From contig JAWZYU010000034.1 in NCBI GenBank assembly GCA_038380435.1, positions 3,578,704 through 3,642,703 of the forward strand: a stretch of DNA of 64,000 nt, given 5' to 3'. Shown in pieces: positions 61,817 through 64,000 of this stretch. Position 1 is the stretch's first letter, and every line of letters starts with the position of its first letter. Source of the stretch: Ryuthela nishihirai. Lineage: Eukaryota; Arthropoda; Arachnida; Araneae; Heptathelidae. The translations under genes and the position numbers were made by a program. The notes beneath the pieces were generated by a model, which did no database searches, was not told where the DNA came from, and was given only the letters and a program-made list of their open reading frames with translations.

Positions 61817-62125
61817 TGCCAGGTTCAAAGTCGCTCAGCTCTCTCGATTTGCCCATTCTGACGCTCAATCCAACTCTGACCCTGGAAGAGCTGCCTGATT
61901 TATACCTCGCAACACTGTTGGAATTAACCATTTACATGACGAGGTGTGGTGTGCATAATAAACTGGCATCTCAGTGTATATATAGGTACAGTCGCTCAAA
62001 AAAGTATCCGAACACTACGGTTGATTACAGAATTCAGAAAAAATATCTGGCAACGATTTTTTTAGAAATTAGTGATCTGGCAACCTTCATGTCACGTGAT
62101 TACAGAATTCAGAAAAAAAATATCT

Positions 62126-62233
62126 GGAGCGTGTACAGCAACTGTACACGCTCCAGTTACCGTTCACAGCAAACAACCAAACTTCCAACAGATAAATATT
62201 GAGCGTGTGCAGTAACTGCACACGCTCAATATT
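62126..62233. repeat. Two palindromes in the second composite MITE
   Basis: 62126-62154 is identical to the palindrome at 51274-51302. 62195-62233 is AATATTGAGCGTGTGCAG / TAA / CTGCACACGCTCAATATT, perfect 18-bp arms. The first composite keeps only the right half of this second palindrome. Confidence 0.93.
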
Positions 62234-62280
62234 TCCGTGAGTGAGCCCACACGATCTAGTATCAAAATAATATGACCACC

Positions 62281-62537
62281 TACAGTCGCTCAAAAAAGTA
62301 TCCGAACACTACGGTTGATTACAGAAATCAGAAAAAATATCTGACAACGATTTTTTTAGAAATTAGAAATCGAGAATTTTAGAAAACGAGAATTTTAGAA
62401 ATTAGTGATCTGTCAACCTTCGTGTCACGTGACACGAAGGTTGCCAGATCACTAATTTCTAAAAAAATCGTTGCCAGATATTTTTTCCGAATTCCGTAAT
62501 CAACCACAGTGTTCGGATACTTTTTTGACCGACTGTA
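62281..62537. mobile_element. MITE-T, complete with internal duplication
   Basis: TACAGTCGCTCAAAAAAGTA to TTTTTTGACCGACTGTA, centred on GTCACGTGAC. The left arm carries an extra TTAGAAATCGAGAATTTTAG-type duplication of about 38 bp, so the palindrome is asymmetric. Confidence 0.92.
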
Positions 62538-62539
62538 CA

Positions 62540-62857
62540 CCAGCATTGCATTGGCGAAAAAAATACTGCAAATACCTTTTTTTCATGCAGATCAAGAGAA
62601 CTTTGAAATCATATTCCGACATACGTTGTGCTTTTACCTGCATTTTACAGCTTAAGAGGAAAATTGAGACCAGCAATATGTGTCTTCATTTCTTCCGTTT
62701 TTATGGCTCATAGCGAACTTAGAGAGAGAGAGAGAAAATAAAAAGCTTTAACTCTGAGCAATCTTTGTTTTACATATATCCTCCGCCCCCAAGTATCAGA
62801 GAACGAATCAATATTTTTATACTCCAAAATTGTACTGGAAGGCTCCATACATGAAGG
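62540..62857. other. Unique AT-rich sequence
   Basis: Contains an AG microsatellite (AGAGAGAGAGAGAGA, about 62720-62735). No gene recognised. Confidence 0.5.
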
Positions 62858-63238
62858 TTGAGTTATTTTACTCTGAGCGGCACTTTTTTGCACACCATGG
62901 GCTAAATGGCCAGGTCACATGGACCCCGAAGGCTCAGAGAAGGTTGGGGGAGGGGACCCACTGGAACAGCTGTTGGGAGACAGATGGTAGCCTCCCGTCA
63001 AGGCCATCCAGTGTGTTCTTTAACGTGCACAGGGTATGGCTCTCCCGCACACGGAGCCACGGATTAACGTCCCATCAGACGGATAACGGCCTTTCCAAGC
63101 CCAGCGGTGTCCCGTACTGACCGTGGGCAGGGCGGGGAATTTTGCGGAGATAAATCTCAACGCTGACCCAGCTGGGAATCGAACATGGGAACTACAGATT
63201 ACGAGCCTGGCGCGCTACCGACTGAGCCACCCCCGCCC
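62858..63238 (-). mobile_element. SINE-A, full length
   Basis: A minus-strand copy from GGTTGAGTTATTTTACTCTG to GAGCCACCCCCGCCCC. No TSD recognised. Confidence 0.94.
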
Positions 63239-63424
63239 CTCTTTTCAAGTACTGCTGTTGCCAACATTCTTGATCGAATTTTACTCTTATCTGAAATGTA
63301 AAGTTCAGTCAAGTGTATTGGCAACAGCTGAGGTGATATACAGCTAATGCTCTGTGAAGCAGCACCAGTTGTGATCTATTGTTACACTAAAAATTAACGT
63401 TAAAAATAATTAGTATTTTTTTTA

Positions 63425-64000
63425 ATTTCTTCGTTACCCCACTGAGGATGTTGATGAGGATGAGAAGGATAGGTTTTACGGACAACTTCAGGATATTTTG
63501 AATTCTGTCAAGAAAGGAGATATTACCCTTGTTCTAGGTGACTTCAATACCAAAATTGGTACCGAATCTGACCTTTGGGGAGGCGTGACAGGACCTTTTG
63601 GTATTGGTAGTTGCAATGGCAATGGGCAACGTCTCCTACAGGTAAGTAAACTCAATGGATTCAGAATAGCTAACACTTATTACAAACACCGTGACATACA
63701 TAAGTACGCATGGGTTTCATCCGATGGGCTGCATAAGAATATGATTGATTATATATTAATTAACAGCAAATGGGCTAGTTCTGTTAGGAATACCAGGTCA
63801 TATAGGGGAGCTGAAATTGGATCTGACCATCACCATGTTAAAAGTCTCTTGCAACTTAAACTTAAAAAGGGTTGTGCTAGGGTTAAAATTTTACCTTTAA
63901 TACTGAAGCTCTGAAAGACCCAGTTATATCTAAAGCTTACCATGATAGGTTACGTAGTCATTACGAGAGTCATGGTTTGCTTAATACTGAAGTTGAGGAA
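63425..64000 (+). mobile_element. RTE LINE copy 5, endonuclease domain, runs off window
   Basis: The open frame to 63914 encodes the apurinic-type endonuclease of RTE elements: EKDRFYGQLQDILNSVKKGD, LVLGDFNTKIG, GPFGIGSCNGNGQRLL, IDYILINSKWASSVR and the catalytic SDHHHV. Upstream of about 63425 the similarity stops, so it is 5'-truncated. After about 63890 the natural continuation FNTEALKDPVISKAYHDRLR is in another frame, indicating a one-base frameshift. It encodes what should precede the linker seen at 1-378, but from a separate copy. Confidence 0.88.

Larger units (their letters stand above)
61987..62537. mobile_element. Composite MITE, second copy
   Basis: Same order as 51135-51657: left MITE-T arm, repeated inner segment (GTGATTACAGAATTCAG), palindrome 1, linker, palindrome 2, spacer GTGAGTGAGCCCACACGATC and a full MITE-T (62281-62537). 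The linker between palindromes differs (AACAACCAAACTTCCAACAG). TA at both outer ends. Confidence 0.88.

Noticed and set aside
1997..63238. Recurrent open frames antisense to SINE-A, such as proteins starting MGCFTSERHFFAHHGLNG, MARSHGPRRLREGWG and MALPHTGPRLNVPSDG
   Set aside because: They are three reading frames of the same SINE body, open because the GC-rich body has few stops. They have no conserved start context and decay with the SINE.
1..64000. A single RTE element wrapping from the window end to its start
   Set aside because: The endonuclease at the end and RT at the start are of the same family but the window is linear; they must be separate copies unless the locus is circular, for which there is no evidence.

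Overview
This window is eukaryotic, repeat-dominated, mostly non-coding DNA. The background is AT-rich. It carries non-LTR retrotransposons (an RTE type with a GATGAT tail and a second type with an RNase H domain), tRNA-derived SINEs, Tc1-like and hAT DNA transposons and a large minisatellite. An invertebrate animal genome is the best reading, plausibly an arthropod, but nothing here fixes the taxon. I see no complete host gene, no rRNA and no functional tRNA gene.

The dominant element is one tRNA-derived SINE family, called SINE-A here: about 385 bp, a tRNA-Met-like head, a GC-rich body and a short AACCC-type tail. I count more than 50 full, truncated, nested or multimeric copies in both orientations. 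About 20 have target-site duplications (TSDs) of 8-15 bp that can be read directly. A second tRNA-derived family, SINE-B, has three copies.

Layout. 1-1.9 kb: an RTE LINE with a long reverse transcriptase frame but a mutated first catalytic Asp. 2.9-4.0 kb: a foldback element containing an internally deleted Tc1 element. 4.2-5.9 kb: AT-rich degenerate tandem repeats. 6.3-10.7 kb: remains of minus-strand LINEs broken by four SINE-A copies. 11-20.6 kb: hairpin and foldback repeats, two hAT elements (one holding a 30-bp minisatellite) and AT-rich spacer. 21.2-26.9 kb: a larger minus-strand LINE cut up by five SINE-A copies and an hAT remnant. 27.1-28.7 kb: a second RTE copy lacking its catalytic core, abutting a probable minus-strand exon of an unidentified membrane protein. 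29-38.5 kb: dense SINE-A, many copies nested or partly dimeric, plus a four-unit 126-bp hAT-end array. 39.0-44.1 kb: a 57-bp minisatellite of 90 units with no net indel. 45-49 kb: SINE-A, foldback and hAT insertions layered on older repeats. 49.4-57.8 kb: RTE fragments, palindromic Tc1-like MITEs, a composite MITE inside a SINE, and a trimeric SINE with one TSD. 57.8-63.4 kb: a possible short terminal exon, more SINE-A, a long-terminal-inverted-repeat element and a second composite MITE. 63.4-64 kb: an RTE endonuclease domain running off the end.

The parts work as a parasite hierarchy, not a pathway. LINE machinery plausibly mobilised the SINEs (TSDs, 5' truncation). Tc1 and hAT transposases from elsewhere would have mobilised the MITEs. 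The clearest unusual biology is (1) multimeric SINE-A copies sharing one junction, one of them flanked by a single TSD; (2) a composite palindromic MITE with the same architecture at two loci, captured as one TA insertion inside a SINE; and (3) the perfectly phased 57-bp array that grew from 28-29-bp monomers.
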